Below are positions 28,072 through 37,905 of a stretch of 64,000 nucleotides of DNA, piece by piece. The position numbers and the translations under genes were made by a program. Origin of the DNA: JASLMY01 sp965226475 (GTDB lineage Bacteria; Pseudomonadota; Alphaproteobacteria; GCA-2731375); NCBI GenBank assembly GCA_965226475.1, contig CBDDDJ010000004.1, positions 124,001-188,000 on the forward strand, written 5' to 3'. How positions within the stretch are numbered: position 1 is the stretch's first letter; the number at the start of each line of letters is the position of its first letter. The notes beneath the pieces are model-generated. The model saw only the letters and a program-made list of their open reading frames with translations. It was not told the origin of the DNA and did not search any database.

Positions 28072-28626
28072 ATGAGCACCGAACTTCCCGTACCCGTCGT
28101 CGTTGACCCCGAGACCGGCGGATGGTCGGTCGACGGCTTCCCCATGCTGTTGATTCCGCGCCATTACTGGGTCCAGATCATGAGCGAGATCGAGGCCGCA
28201 ATCGGCCCCGAGAGAGCGGAAAACCTCTATTTCGACGGCACTTACAAGGCCGCCCGTGTCTGGTGCGAGGCGGAGGCGGCGACGCATGGTCTCGCCGGCA
28301 TCGAGGTTTTTTCCCACTATCTCAAGCGGATGACGGAGCGGGGCTGGGGCCGCTTCGCGATCGAGGCCGTCGATCCGGCGGCCGGCACCGCCGCCATCCG
28401 GATCGATCACTCGGCGGTGGCACTCGCGCGCGGCGAGGGCGCCGGGAGCAACGTCTGCCACATGTTCAACGGCGCCTTCTGCGGCGGTATCGAATACGTC
28501 GCCGCCGAGGCGGCCCGGCCGCTGAAGCTCGCGAGCCGAGAGATCGCCTGCCGCGCCAATGGCGCGGACGCCTGCCGCTTCGAGGTTGGGCCCGCCGGCG
28601 AACGCCTTGGAAGGGGCGGCGTATAG
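28072..28626 (+). CDS. V4R (4-vinyl reductase) domain protein
   Basis: 184-residue soluble protein. The C-terminal half has the V4R hallmark Gly-rich stretch and closing CRANGADACRFEV, in which a Cys-x(3)-Gly-Ala-x-x-Cys-x-Phe pattern forms the small-molecule or zinc site. V4R domains bind aromatic or tetrapyrrole ligands. The N-terminal 60 residues (DGFPMLLIPRHYWVQIMSEI) are not recognised. It is followed 17 bp later by a hotdog thioesterase-like gene, so they may form one unit. Confidence 0.75.
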   Translation: MSTELPVPVVVDPETGGWSVDGFPMLLIPRHYWVQIMSEIEAAIGPERAENLYFDGTYKAARVWCEAEAATHGLAGIEVFSHYLKRMTERGWGRFAIEAVDPAAGTAAIRIDHSAVALARGEGAGSNVCHMFNGAFCGGIEYVAAEAARPLKLASREIACRANGADACRFEVGPAGERLGRGGV

Positions 28627-28643
28627 AGGGTGGGGAGACCTTC

Positions 28644-29512
28644 GTGCGCGGCTACGACGTGATCCAACGGAGCGCGGTCAACGCCTGGGAATGCGACATC
28701 ATGGGCCACATGAACGTGCGTTTCTACACCGCGCGGTTGGTCGAGGGCCTGGCCCACGTCGGCCGGGCGGTCGGTCTGGACGGCACCGAACTTCGCCTCC
28801 GCCATAGCCTAATTCAGCACAAGCGCGAGCTGCGCGCGGGCGAGCCGTTCCGCATCGAGGCGGCGATCCAGGCGGTGGGCGGCGACGGCATGGAGCTGCA
28901 CGCGCGCCTGGTCGCCGAAGCCGACGAGGCGCTCGCCGCCGACTACACCATCCACCTCGACTGTCGTCTGGACGACGCGGCACTCTCGGCGGCCGAGGCC
29001 CTGATCGTGCCCCGGGCCGAGTCGCCCCGGCCGTCGGTCGCTGGCACGCCCTCGGAACCCGCCACCGCCGGCCTCGCCGAGCCCTTTCTCGCCGCGCGCG
29101 GCACGGCGGAGGCCTGGGAGATGGACCACGCGGGCCGCCGGCGCCCGGCTACATGGTGAGCCTGGTGATGAGCGCCATCGGCCCGCTCCGCCGCCACCTG
29201 GAACTCGGGGCCGGCCAGTTGGGCGAGGCGCGCATCGGCACCGCCGCGCTCGAATACGACATCCGTTACCTCGGCCCCATCCGCTCGGGCGAAATTTATT
29301 CCGTGTGGTGCGGCATGCTGGCGCTCGGTTCCAAGACCTTCCGCTTCGGCATGCGGATCGAGAACGACAGCAGTGACCAGACCGCCGGAATCGTCGAGGT
29401 CGTCAACTGCATGTTCGACCTGGAGGCCCGCCGCGCGCTGCCCATGCCCGACCGCCAGCGGGCGCTGGCCGAGGCCCTGATCGTCCCCTGGCCACCCGAA
29501 ATCCACGAATAG
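28644..29512 (+). pseudogene. Double-hotdog acyl-CoA thioesterase-like gene with a single-base frameshift
   Basis: The first frame (GTG start after GGGGAGA) encodes a hotdog domain with the thioesterase motif NAWECDIMGHMNVRFYTARL and stops soon after EMDHAG. A second frame from about 29135 continues PPAPGYMVSLVMSAIGPLRR and encodes a second hotdog half ending VPWPPEIHE. Adding one base in the GGGCC at 29132-29138 joins them into one protein of about 290 residues. The two halves resemble tandem 4HBT-like domains. Either a decaying gene or a missed base in a G/C run. Confidence 0.72.
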
Positions 29513-29522
29513 GAGAAACGCG

Positions 29523-31019
29523 ATGGCCATCGTCATCGGCGGCATCTGGCACGAAACCAATACCTTCAGTCCGATTCCCACCGACCTCGACGCCTTCCGC
29601 CGTTTCCAGCTGGTCGAGGGCGAGGCGATGCGCGAGGTCTTCGCCACCACCAACTCCGAGATCGGCGGCATGCTGCGGGCGGCGGCGGAGCTGGGGCTCG
29701 ACGTCGTGCCGACGGTGCAGGGCGGCGCCATCCCCTCCGGCCAGGTTACCCGCGAGGCGCTCGATTATCTGGTGGACCGGATATGCTCGGCGATTCGTAC
29801 CGCGCCCGATGTCGACGGCGTGGTGCTGGGGCTGCACGGCGCCATGGTGGCCGAGGGGCTGGAGGAGGCGGACGCCCATGTGCTGGCGGCCGCGCGCGAG
29901 GCGTTGGGGCCGGAGCGCCCGCTGGTCGCCACGTTCGATTCCCATGCCAATCTGAGCGAGGCGTTCATCCGGGGCGCTGATATCCTGGTTGGCTACGACA
30001 CCTTGCCGCACATCGACATGGGGGAGCGCGGCGAAGAAGCGATGCGCCTGATGCACCGCCTGCTGAGCGGAGGCCGGCGGCCCCATGTCGCCTTTCGCAA
30101 GCTGCCGCTCTTGTCGACGCCTGATCGCCAGTCGACGCTGGAGAGCCCGATGCGCGAAGTGATGGCGCTCTGCCACGAACTCGAGGCCGAGCCCGGCGCC
30201 TGGACCGCCTCGGCCGTGCTGGGCTTTCCTTACGCCGACGTGCCCCACCTCGGCATGGCGAGCCTCGCCTACGCGGACGACGCCGACCGGGCCGCTCGGA
30301 TGGCCGATGCCCTGGCCGACGAGATCTGGGCGCGGCGCGAGGCCTTCCGGCCGACGCTCGCCTCGCCCGCCGAGGCGGTCGCCCGGGCGATGGCGGCGGA
30401 GTCAGGGCCGGTAGTGCTGGTCGAGCCGTCGGACAACGTCGGCGGCGGGGCGCCCGGCGACGGCACCGTGCTGCTGGCGGCGCTGCTGGAGGCGGCCGCG
30501 CCCTCGGCCGCGATCGCCATCTGGGATCCGGCCGCCGTGGCGGCGGCGCGCGCGATCGGCCTCGGCGGGCGGTTTCACCGGACGGTCGGCGGCAACACCG
30601 TCGCACTACAGGGCCCGCCGGTGGTGCTCGATGGCGCCATTGCGTTCCTCGATCGCGTGGTCTACCGGCGCGACCGGGATTATTTCCGCGGCCAGGAGAT
30701 CGATCTCGGCGACGTCGCGCGAATCGAGGTGGGCGGCGTGCACGTAATCCTGACGACGGAGCGGCTGATGCCGTTCGACACCATGCACCTTCGCGTCGTC
30801 GGCCTGGAGCCGGAACGGCTCGGCATCATCGCCATGAAGTGCGGCAGCATGTGGCGCCTGCCCTTCGGCGATATCGCCACGGAGGGCATTTATGTCGACA
30901 CGCCCGGGGTCTGCACCTCCAACCTTGCCCACATGCCCTATACGCGGCTCGACCAACCATGCTTCCCGCTCGACCCCTTGGCCGCGCGCGCGCCTATTCC
31001 TCGGGCTTCTTCCACCTGA
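29523..31019 (+). CDS. M81 family metallopeptidase (MlrC-like)
   Basis: 498-residue zinc peptidase of the microcystinase C family, named for breaking linearised microcystin peptides; most members have unknown substrates. IGGIWHETNTFSP at the start gives the HETN zinc ligand, with DGVVLGLHGAMVAEG, TFDSHANLSE and GYDTLPHIDMGERG following. Its last 26 bases overlap the convergent MFS gene. GGAGAAACGCG precedes the ATG. Confidence 0.92.
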   Translation: MAIVIGGIWHETNTFSPIPTDLDAFRRFQLVEGEAMREVFATTNSEIGGMLRAAAELGLDVVPTVQGGAIPSGQVTREALDYLVDRICSAIRTAPDVDGVVLGLHGAMVAEGLEEADAHVLAAAREALGPERPLVATFDSHANLSEAFIRGADILVGYDTLPHIDMGERGEEAMRLMHRLLSGGRRPHVAFRKLPLLSTPDRQSTLESPMREVMALCHELEAEPGAWTASAVLGFPYADVPHLGMASLAYADDADRAARMADALADEIWARREAFRPTLASPAEAVARAMAAESGPVVLVEPSDNVGGGAPGDGTVLLAALLEAAAPSAAIAIWDPAAVAAARAIGLGGRFHRTVGGNTVALQGPPVVLDGAIAFLDRVVYRRDRDYFRGQEIDLGDVARIEVGGVHVILTTERLMPFDTMHLRVVGLEPERLGIIAMKCGSMWRLPFGDIATEGIYVDTPGVCTSNLAHMPYTRLDQPCFPLDPLAARAPIPRASST

Positions 31020-32520
31020 CCAGCAGGATCATCGGCAGCACCGCCAGCGCGGTGAAGCTGTAGAAGTAGAAGGCGTCGATATAGCCGATCATCGTCGCCT
31101 GGCGGCGCACCTCGCCGCCGATCGCGGCCAGGCCCTGGACCGAGTCCGGGTTCCACGCGCCGAGCGCGCCTGGATAGCGCCAGCTCTCGGCGAAGGCCGA
31201 GACGCCCTCGGCGATCTGGGCGTAGTTCACCTTCGACATGTGGATCACCAGGGCGACCGAGAGCGAGACGTGCACCGAGCTTCCGACGTTGCGGACGAGA
31301 TGGAAGAGCGAGGAGCCGGCCGGCAGCGCCCTGGGATCGAGGGTGGCGAAGGTCACCAGCGTCAGCGGCACCCAGAGGAAGCCGACGCCGAGCCCTTGCA
31401 GGAAACTGGTCCAGGCGACGTCGAAGGTGGAGACGTGGATGTCGAAGCCCGCCATCGCCAGCCCGGCGACGGCCTGGAAGGAGAAGCCGCAGAAGATCCA
31501 GATCCGGGGGTCGGCCTTGTTGGCGAAGAACATGAAGATGAAGCCGAGCATCGTGCCGCAACTGCGCACGGCGAGCAGCAGGCCGATCACCGAATCCGGA
31601 TAGCCCTTGAGGCTCTGCAGCATGGTCGGCAGCAGCACCATCGGCGTGAAGTTCACCATGCCGAAGAGGATGGTCATCATGAGCCCGATGGCGAAGTTGC
31701 GGTCGAGGAACAGCTTGGGGTCGATGAAGGGGTTGTCGGAGGTCAGCACGTGGACGACGAAGAGATAGAAGGCAGTGATGGCGAGCACCGCCTCCAGGAT
31801 GATCTCGGTCGATTCGAACCAGGCCTCCCGCTCGCCCCGGTCCAGCATTAACTGGAAGGCGGCGATCGCCAGCGCCAGCGCCAGAAAGCCGGTCCAGTCG
31901 AGCTTGGCGCGGCCGAGGTCGTCGGTGACCCGCACGAAGACCAGGATGCCGACGAAGACGAGACAGCCGAGCGGCACCATCATGAAGAAGACCCAGCGCC
32001 AGCTATAGGCCTCGCTCAAATAGCCGCCGATCGTCGGGGCGAAGACCGGGCCCAGCACCACGCCCATGCCGAAGATGGCGGTGACGGTGCCGCGCATCTT
32101 CTGGGGGTAGCTGGAGAGCGTGATCGCCTGGCTCAAGGGCGCCAGCGGCGCGCCGAAGGCGCCTTGGATGAAGCGGTAGATGATCAGCTCGGTGAGACCC
32201 GTCGCCAGGCCGCAGAAGAGCGTCGCCACGGTGAATCCGGCCATCGACATGATCAGGGTCCGCCGGCGGCCGAAGCGCGCCGCCAGCCAGCCGGACATTG
32301 GCGTGGTCACGGCGGTGGCTACGATGTTGAAGGTGACGACGAGCGCGATCTGGTCGACGGTCGCCGACAGCGCCCCCTGCATCTGCGGCAGGGAAACGTT
32401 GGCGATGGTGATGGTCATGGCGTAGAGCGCCACGGAAGTGGTCAGCGTGACCAGTTGGGCGGCGCGGCGAAACTTCGAGATCGAGGGCGCGTCGTCGGCC
32501 TCGGCCGTGGTCGCGTTCAT
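30994..32520 (-). CDS. DHA2 family MFS transporter (EmrB/QacA type)
   Basis: 508-residue drug:proton antiporter with about 14 predicted helices. Motif A is GWLAARFGRRRTL near residue 79; the antiporter motif C region is GMGVVLGPVFAPTIGGYL near residue 149. The partner EmrA membrane-fusion gene is not nearby. It probably exports a toxic compound or metabolite. Confidence 0.92.
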   Translation of the reverse strand: MNATTAEADDAPSISKFRRAAQLVTLTTSVALYAMTITIANVSLPQMQGALSATVDQIALVVTFNIVATAVTTPMSGWLAARFGRRRTLIMSMAGFTVATLFCGLATGLTELIIYRFIQGAFGAPLAPLSQAITLSSYPQKMRGTVTAIFGMGVVLGPVFAPTIGGYLSEAYSWRWVFFMMVPLGCLVFVGILVFVRVTDDLGRAKLDWTGFLALALAIAAFQLMLDRGEREAWFESTEIILEAVLAITAFYLFVVHVLTSDNPFIDPKLFLDRNFAIGLMMTILFGMVNFTPMVLLPTMLQSLKGYPDSVIGLLLAVRSCGTMLGFIFMFFANKADPRIWIFCGFSFQAVAGLAMAGFDIHVSTFDVAWTSFLQGLGVGFLWVPLTLVTFATLDPRALPAGSSLFHLVRNVGSSVHVSLSVALVIHMSKVNYAQIAEGVSAFAESWRYPGALGAWNPDSVQGLAAIGGEVRRQATMIGYIDAFYFYSFTALAVLPMILLVRWKKPEE

Positions 32521-32565
32521 GGCCCAACGCTCCCGCCGGGCGCGGTGAGGGGTAGCCCGATCAGC

Positions 32566-33453
32566 TCAGATCCCGAATATCGAGGCGAGGCCGGCGCGTT
32601 CCGCGTGCGCCGCCATGACGGCGGGGTCGGGCGCCTGGATCGCCTCGTCGGCGGCGGCCAGCACCAGGGGCAGCAGGCCGACATCGCCGACCGAATTCAG
32701 GAACAGGCCCGGCTGCGCCAACAGCCAGTGCACCGCTTCGCGGATATCGTCCGCGTCCTCCAGCGGCTGGTACCAGGTGACCCGGTCGCGGGTCTGGCCG
32801 GCCGCCCAGGGACCGCGCGCGATACCCTTGATGGTCTGCACCGCGAGATTTCGCGCCCGCGCCGTCGCCAGCACCGCGTTGAAATCGCGCGCATAGACCT
32901 CATGCGCGGCGCAGAACCAGTTCCACGGCATCAAAACGCTGTCGAAGTCAAAGCGCTCCAGGCCGCGCTCGTGCATGGCGGCGACGTTCCAGCCATGCCC
33001 GGTGACGCCGATGAAGCGGACCAGGCCTTCCTCGCGCGCCTCGATCGCGGCCTCCAGCGCGCCGCCGGGACCCATCGCCCGTTCCCACTCGCCGGGATGG
33101 ATGAGAGCATGGAGTTGCAGCAGGTCCAGCCGGTCGGTCCGCAGCCGCTCGAGAGAGCGGCGGATCTCCACCCGGGCGCTCTCGTGGTCGCGCAGCCGCG
33201 TCTTGGTGGCGAGGAAGAAATCGTCCCGGTGGCGCGCCATCCACGGCCCGATGCGCAACTCGCTGTCGCCGTAGCCGGGCGCGGTGTCGATGTGGTTGAC
33301 GCCATGTTCCAGCAGGATATCGAGGGTGCGATCCGCCGTCGCCTGGTCCACGTCCTTGAAGGCGGCGGCGCCGAAGATCACCGCCGAACTCATGTGCCCG
33401 GTGCGCCCGAAGGGCCGTTTCTCGATCGCCATGGGTCCTGTCTCCTGGTTCAT
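32566..33453 (-). CDS. Aldo/keto reductase
   Basis: 295-residue NADPH-dependent oxidoreductase. The barrel motif NHIDTAPGYGDSE gives the Asp and Tyr of the catalytic tetrad; the Lys is probably in FFLATKTRL and the His position in LLQLHALIHPG. It closely follows the DHA2 transporter on the same strand (45 bp) and both may be in one unit. Confidence 0.92.
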   Translation of the reverse strand: MNQETGPMAIEKRPFGRTGHMSSAVIFGAAAFKDVDQATADRTLDILLEHGVNHIDTAPGYGDSELRIGPWMARHRDDFFLATKTRLRDHESARVEIRRSLERLRTDRLDLLQLHALIHPGEWERAMGPGGALEAAIEAREEGLVRFIGVTGHGWNVAAMHERGLERFDFDSVLMPWNWFCAAHEVYARDFNAVLATARARNLAVQTIKGIARGPWAAGQTRDRVTWYQPLEDADDIREAVHWLLAQPGLFLNSVGDVGLLPLVLAAADEAIQAPDPAVMAAHAERAGLASIFGI

Positions 33454-33523
33454 GTCGATAAACGAAAGACCCGGCCGGGGGAGCGGGCCGGCCGGGCATC
33501 CTGCCCTTCGTGGCGAATACGCC

Positions 33524-34666
33524 TCAGTCCATCAGCCCATAGAACTTGCCGGCGTTCTCGCAGGTGATCTTGTGGACCACGTCCTCGGGCAGGCCCGCGA
33601 ACTGCTCCTCGATATACTTGGAGCTTTCCGGCCAGACGCCGTCGCCGTGGGGGTAGTCGGAGCCCCACATCAGGGTCTCGACGCCCATGTCGTCGACCAG
33701 CTTGGCGCCGATGGTGTCGTACTGGAAGGTCGCCTTGCACTGGCGGCGCCAATAGTCCGAGGGCTTCATCGTCAGGCCGAGATCCTGGAAGCGGTCTTCC
33801 CACTCGAAGTCCATGCGGTCGAGGGCATAGGGGATCCAGCCGATGCCGCTCTCGCCCAAGGCGATGCGCAGGTTCGGATAACGCTCCAGCACCGCGCCGC
33901 CGATGATCGCGGCGATGATGTTGATCAGGTTCATCTGGAAGCCGGAGACCACGGTGAAGAAGGCCGCGCGGCGCGCCTTGCCGGTGAGGTTGGCGAGCTG
34001 GTCGGGCGGCACCGCGGGGAAGGTGTGGAAGTGGAGCGGCAGGCCCACCTCGTCGACCGCGCGCCACAGCGGCTCCCACATCTCGTGGTACATCGGCTCC
34101 ATGTCCCACGAGCAGGAAAGCTCCAGCCCCTTGATGCCGAGATTGGTGCAGCGATAGACCTCGTTCGCCGCCGCCTCGACGTCGCCGTAGGGCAGGCTGC
34201 CGAGGCCGATCTGGCGATTCGGATAGTGCTTGCAGAAGTCCGCCAGCCAGTCGTTGTAGATCCTGAACATCTCGTTCGCCGCCTCGTGGTCCTCGAGGCG
34301 GGTGGCGGCGCCGAGGATGCCGTACATCACCTCGGCATCGACCCCGTCCATCTCCATGTCCCGGAGCCGCATGTGCGGGTCGGAGATCCGCCGGATGTCC
34401 TTCTTGCCGTCCTCGTAGAGGTTCGTCGCCGCCATCAGGTCGGCGCGCGCGTGCTTGCCGGGCTCGTACTTCTGGCCGGACGGGCCGACGCCGTTCTTCA
34501 GGCCGAAGGACTTGCCGTGCTTGGAGGTCCAATAGGGCCCATCCGGTCCGTCGGTCACATAGGGCATCCGCTCGCGCATCTTCGGCGTCGCCTCGGTGAC
34601 GAAGAGGTCGGGCGGCATCCAGGGCAGGTCGATGTGACAGTCGGCCGAAATGCGGTTGTATTGCAT
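33524..34666 (-). CDS. Amidohydrolase family protein (ACMSD/LigW-like)
   Basis: 380-residue TIM-barrel metal enzyme. It starts MQYNRISADCHIDLPWMP, with the N-terminal metal motif reading HID where many relatives have HxH, a His in LPLHFHTFPA, and the C-terminal metal Asp in MWGSDYPHGDG. Relatives decarboxylate or hydrolyse aromatic acids. GGAG precedes this ATG; extension to 34996 is rejected. It could belong to the aldo/keto reductase unit 70 bp downstream. Confidence 0.88.
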   Translation of the reverse strand: MQYNRISADCHIDLPWMPPDLFVTEATPKMRERMPYVTDGPDGPYWTSKHGKSFGLKNGVGPSGQKYEPGKHARADLMAATNLYEDGKKDIRRISDPHMRLRDMEMDGVDAEVMYGILGAATRLEDHEAANEMFRIYNDWLADFCKHYPNRQIGLGSLPYGDVEAAANEVYRCTNLGIKGLELSCSWDMEPMYHEMWEPLWRAVDEVGLPLHFHTFPAVPPDQLANLTGKARRAAFFTVVSGFQMNLINIIAAIIGGAVLERYPNLRIALGESGIGWIPYALDRMDFEWEDRFQDLGLTMKPSDYWRRQCKATFQYDTIGAKLVDDMGVETLMWGSDYPHGDGVWPESSKYIEEQFAGLPEDVVHKITCENAGKFYGLMD

Positions 34667-34892
34667 GTGGATTCTCCAAAGGTCGGCGAAGCGCCGGAAT
34701 GCGGTTTTCCGATAGGGAAGCAGATAGAATTTAGCCGCTTCCGGGGGGCGCCGTCGAGCCCGGCGGCGATTTGTGCCCAGGATGCCATTTGGCGCTTGCA
34801 CGACGCGCGAAGCCGCGTATTGAATTGCCGATCGTGACAATGCCGCGCCCGTTGCGGGGGCCGTCGGCCACGACACGAGGCGAGACCAGCCG

Positions 34893-36170
34893 ATGGATGG
34901 CGCCCTTCGCAACCTCGGGCCGCTTTTCGCCTCCGTCGGCATCCTGTTGGCCGGCAACGGGCTCCAGGGCACGCTGATCGCCGTCCGCGCCAACATCGAG
35001 GGCTACTCGCCGACCTTGATCGGCCTCATGGGCACCGCCTATTTCCTGGGCTTCATCGCCGGCTGCCTGTCGGCCGGAGGCTGGGTGCGCCGGGTGGGCC
35101 ATATCCGGGTCTTCGCCGCCTTCGCGGCGACGGCGGGGGCGACCACGCTCGCCATGGTCATCGTGGTCGATCCCTGGGCCTGGATGACGGTCCGCCTGGT
35201 CCAGGGCGTCTGCTTCGCCGTGCTGATCACGGTGGTCGAAAGCTGGCTCAACGAAAGCAGCCGGAACGCCGACCGGGCCCGCGTGCTGGCGACCTACAGC
35301 CTCGTCGACCTGGTCTCGGTGCTGGGCGCCCAGTTCGTCCTGCCGCTGGCGGGCCCGGAGGGCTTCCTCGCCTTCGCGCTCATTGCCATGGCCTATTCCC
35401 TGGCCGTCGTGCCGGTCTCGCTCGCCCGGGTCGCCAGTCCCAACCTGCCGCCGGCGGGGCGGGTGCGCCTCTCGAGGGCCTGGGCCGTCTCGCCCATGGC
35501 GGTCTTCGGCTGCGTCACCATCGGCATGACGACCGGCGCCTTCCGCGCCATCGGACCGGTCTATGCCCAGCAGATCGGCTTCGATGTCGGACAGGTCGCG
35601 CTCTTCATTGGCGCCGGTATCCTCGGCGGGGCCATCGCGCAGTTCCCCTTGGGGGCCCTTTCGGACCGTTTCGACCGGCGCCGGGTGCTGGTCGTGGCGA
35701 CGCTGGGCGCCGTGCTGGCCGGGCTCTTCCTGAGCGGGCTCGACACCCAGGAAGGGGCGTGGCTGGTCTATAGCGGCGCCTTCGCCTTCGGTGCCTTCGC
35801 CATGCCGCTCTATTCACTGTCCGTCGCGCACGCCAACGACTTCGACGTCGACGGCGATTATGTCGGGCTCTCGGCGGCGTTGATACTTTCCTATTCGCTC
35901 GGCGCGGCGGCCGGACCCTTCATCGTCTCGGTGGCGATCGACCTCTTCGGGCCGGGTGCCTTTTTCATCTATACCAGCGTCTGCCACGGCGCCCTGGTGC
36001 TGTTCGGCCTCTACCGCATGACCCAGCGCGATACCGTGGCCCCGGGGCGGACGACCCGCTTCGTCGCCCTGCTGCGGACCTCGCCGACTTTTTCGCGCCT
36101 GGTCCGCCGTCAGGCGATGCGGCGCGGCGCGCCCGGCCCGAGGGCTGGCGGATATGGGGAGAGGCGTTGA
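34893..36170 (+). CDS. MFS transporter
   Basis: 425-residue transporter with about 12 hydrophobic segments (GPLFASVGILLAGNGLQGTL at the start, IGMTTGAFRAIGPVYAQQIG midway). The motif A-like LSDRFDRRRVLV is in the second half. It is of the YfcJ/TsgA-like type and the substrate is unknown. It is divergent from the amidohydrolase gene across a 226-bp gap in which I see no other gene. Confidence 0.87.
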   Translation: MDGALRNLGPLFASVGILLAGNGLQGTLIAVRANIEGYSPTLIGLMGTAYFLGFIAGCLSAGGWVRRVGHIRVFAAFAATAGATTLAMVIVVDPWAWMTVRLVQGVCFAVLITVVESWLNESSRNADRARVLATYSLVDLVSVLGAQFVLPLAGPEGFLAFALIAMAYSLAVVPVSLARVASPNLPPAGRVRLSRAWAVSPMAVFGCVTIGMTTGAFRAIGPVYAQQIGFDVGQVALFIGAGILGGAIAQFPLGALSDRFDRRRVLVVATLGAVLAGLFLSGLDTQEGAWLVYSGAFAFGAFAMPLYSLSVAHANDFDVDGDYVGLSAALILSYSLGAAAGPFIVSVAIDLFGPGAFFIYTSVCHGALVLFGLYRMTQRDTVAPGRTTRFVALLRTSPTFSRLVRRQAMRRGAPGPRAGGYGERR

Positions 36171-36591
36171 CGGCACCGAACACGAATCTGCAGTATTCGC
36201 GATGAGTTCATCGGACCGATGTCGACGAGACAGTATTCGCCAAGAAAAGAAAACTCAGCATAGCGAATTGAGAAACAACGCAAAGTCACCTCCACGCATC
36301 AACAATTATTTCGAATTGTTTCCGAAACCTAGCCCCTTTTCTCGACTGAGGCTAAGATTATTCGCGCTGGCGGCATGGTTTCCGTCCACCGCCGTATGTG
36401 AATGCGGAACGCGTCTTGCAATCGCATGGCCAATCGTGTTCAAAACGGGCGTTTTCGGGGATCGGGTCGGGTGGCGACGCGGCGGGGGCATGTAAGCCCG
36501 CCGCCGTTCCTTGGCCGGTCTCGGGGGCGGATGCGCCGCGCGGGCGATGATCGGTCGACGCGCGGGCGTTCATGGAACAAGGCGGGTGGTA
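36171..36591. other. Gene-free AT-rich spacer with direct repeats and a palindrome
   Basis: This 420-bp spacer has clearly lower GC than its surroundings between about 36180 and 36360. It holds two identical CAGTATTCGC copies exactly 40 bp apart (36191-36200 and 36231-36240) and a dyad ACAATT-N6-AATTGT (36302-36319). No coding frame is supported. It lies upstream of the alpha-oxoamine synthase gene, so it may hold its promoter and operators. Confidence 0.5.
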
Positions 36592-37905
36592 GTGACTAGA
36601 GACACCAGCGACGTGACGGCCCAGGCGGCCGGCGAGGTTGAGACGGCGCCCGAGCACGCGGCCGCCGGCGGCCTGCCGGATACACCCACGGTCTTTTCCC
36701 AGTTCTCGGCCTACAAGCAACTGAAGCGGCGCTTCCGCGAGGTGCAGGAGAAACAGATCTCGCTGCCCTACTTCCTGCCGCGCGACAGCGTCAGCGACGC
36801 CGTCGTCAAGTGGGCCGACGGCCAGTACATCAACTGGTCCGGCTACAACTACCTCGGCCTTTCCGGCCACCCGGAGGTGAGCCAGGCGGCCAAGGACGCG
36901 ATCGACCAGTACGGCACCTCCGCCTCGGCCAGCCGGATCGTCTCGGGTCAGCTGTCGCTGCACGAGGATTTGGAGCGCGAGATCGCCGCCTTCCTCGGCG
37001 TCGAGGACGCGATCGTCTTCGTCAGCGGCTACGGCACCAACGTTTCCACGATCAGCCACCTCTTCGGGCGCAACGATCTCGTTTTGCACGATACGCTGGC
37101 GCACAACTCGATCATCGCCGGCTGCAAGCTCTCCGAGGCACGCCGTCTCAGCTTCCCGCACAACGACTGGGACCAGATGGACGCGGTGCTGGAGGCGCAG
37201 CGCGACAAGCACAAGAACGCGCTGGTCGCGATCGAGGCGGTCTACTCGATGGAAGGCGACGTCGCCGATGTCCGTCGCGCGATCGAGATCAAGAACAAGC
37301 ACAACGCCCTGCTGATGGTCGACGAGGCCCACTCGCTCGGCATTCTTGGCGAGAACGGCGGCGGCGTCCGCGAGCATTTCGACATCGACCTCAAGAACAT
37401 CGACATTACCATGGGGACGCTGTCGAAGACCTTCGCCGCCTGCGGCGGCTTCATCGCCGGCGAGCGGGCGCTGGTGCAGGTGATGCGCTACAGCGCGCCG
37501 GGCTTCATCTTCTCGGTCGGGCTGTCGCCGGCCGACACGGGTGCCGCGCTCGCGGCATTGCGCGTCTTGCAACGCGAAGGCCACCGCGTCGGCGAACTGC
37601 GCCAGCGCGCCCGCTATTTCCGCGACTGCGCCCGCCGGCACGACCTCAACATGGGCTCCGACGACTTGACGCCGATCGTGCCGCTTATCGTCGGCGATCC
37701 GCACCGCTGCATGCGGTTGTCGCAACGGCTGTTCGAGCTCGGCATCCACGTGCAGCCGGTCGTCTACCCGGCGGTGAAGGCGAACTCGGCGCGGCTGCGC
37801 TTCTTCATCACCGTGAACCACACGGAAGAGCAGATCCGCGACACCTTGGCGACCGTGGCGCGGGAGCTGGCGGCGCTCGAAGCGATGGGCGACGCCGCCA
37901 ACTGA
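36592..37905 (+). CDS. Alpha-oxoamine synthase (serine palmitoyltransferase-like)
   Basis: 437-residue PLP enzyme of the family that joins an amino acid to an acyl thioester with loss of CO2. Landmarks: YNYLGLSGHPEVSQAAKDA, GTSASASRIVSGQLSLHEDLE, VDEAHSLGILG and the cofactor lysine in GTLSKTFAACGGFIAGE. The neighbour, a ketosphinganine-reductase-like enzyme overlapping its stop, points to a serine palmitoyltransferase role (3-ketosphinganine from serine and palmitoyl-CoA). Glycine acetyltransferase- or BioF-like activity remains possible. A GTG is used; the in-frame extension to 36511 begins with unconserved residues. Confidence 0.85.
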   Translation: MTRDTSDVTAQAAGEVETAPEHAAAGGLPDTPTVFSQFSAYKQLKRRFREVQEKQISLPYFLPRDSVSDAVVKWADGQYINWSGYNYLGLSGHPEVSQAAKDAIDQYGTSASASRIVSGQLSLHEDLEREIAAFLGVEDAIVFVSGYGTNVSTISHLFGRNDLVLHDTLAHNSIIAGCKLSEARRLSFPHNDWDQMDAVLEAQRDKHKNALVAIEAVYSMEGDVADVRRAIEIKNKHNALLMVDEAHSLGILGENGGGVREHFDIDLKNIDITMGTLSKTFAACGGFIAGERALVQVMRYSAPGFIFSVGLSPADTGAALAALRVLQREGHRVGELRQRARYFRDCARRHDLNMGSDDLTPIVPLIVGDPHRCMRLSQRLFELGIHVQPVVYPAVKANSARLRFFITVNHTEEQIRDTLATVARELAALEAMGDAAN

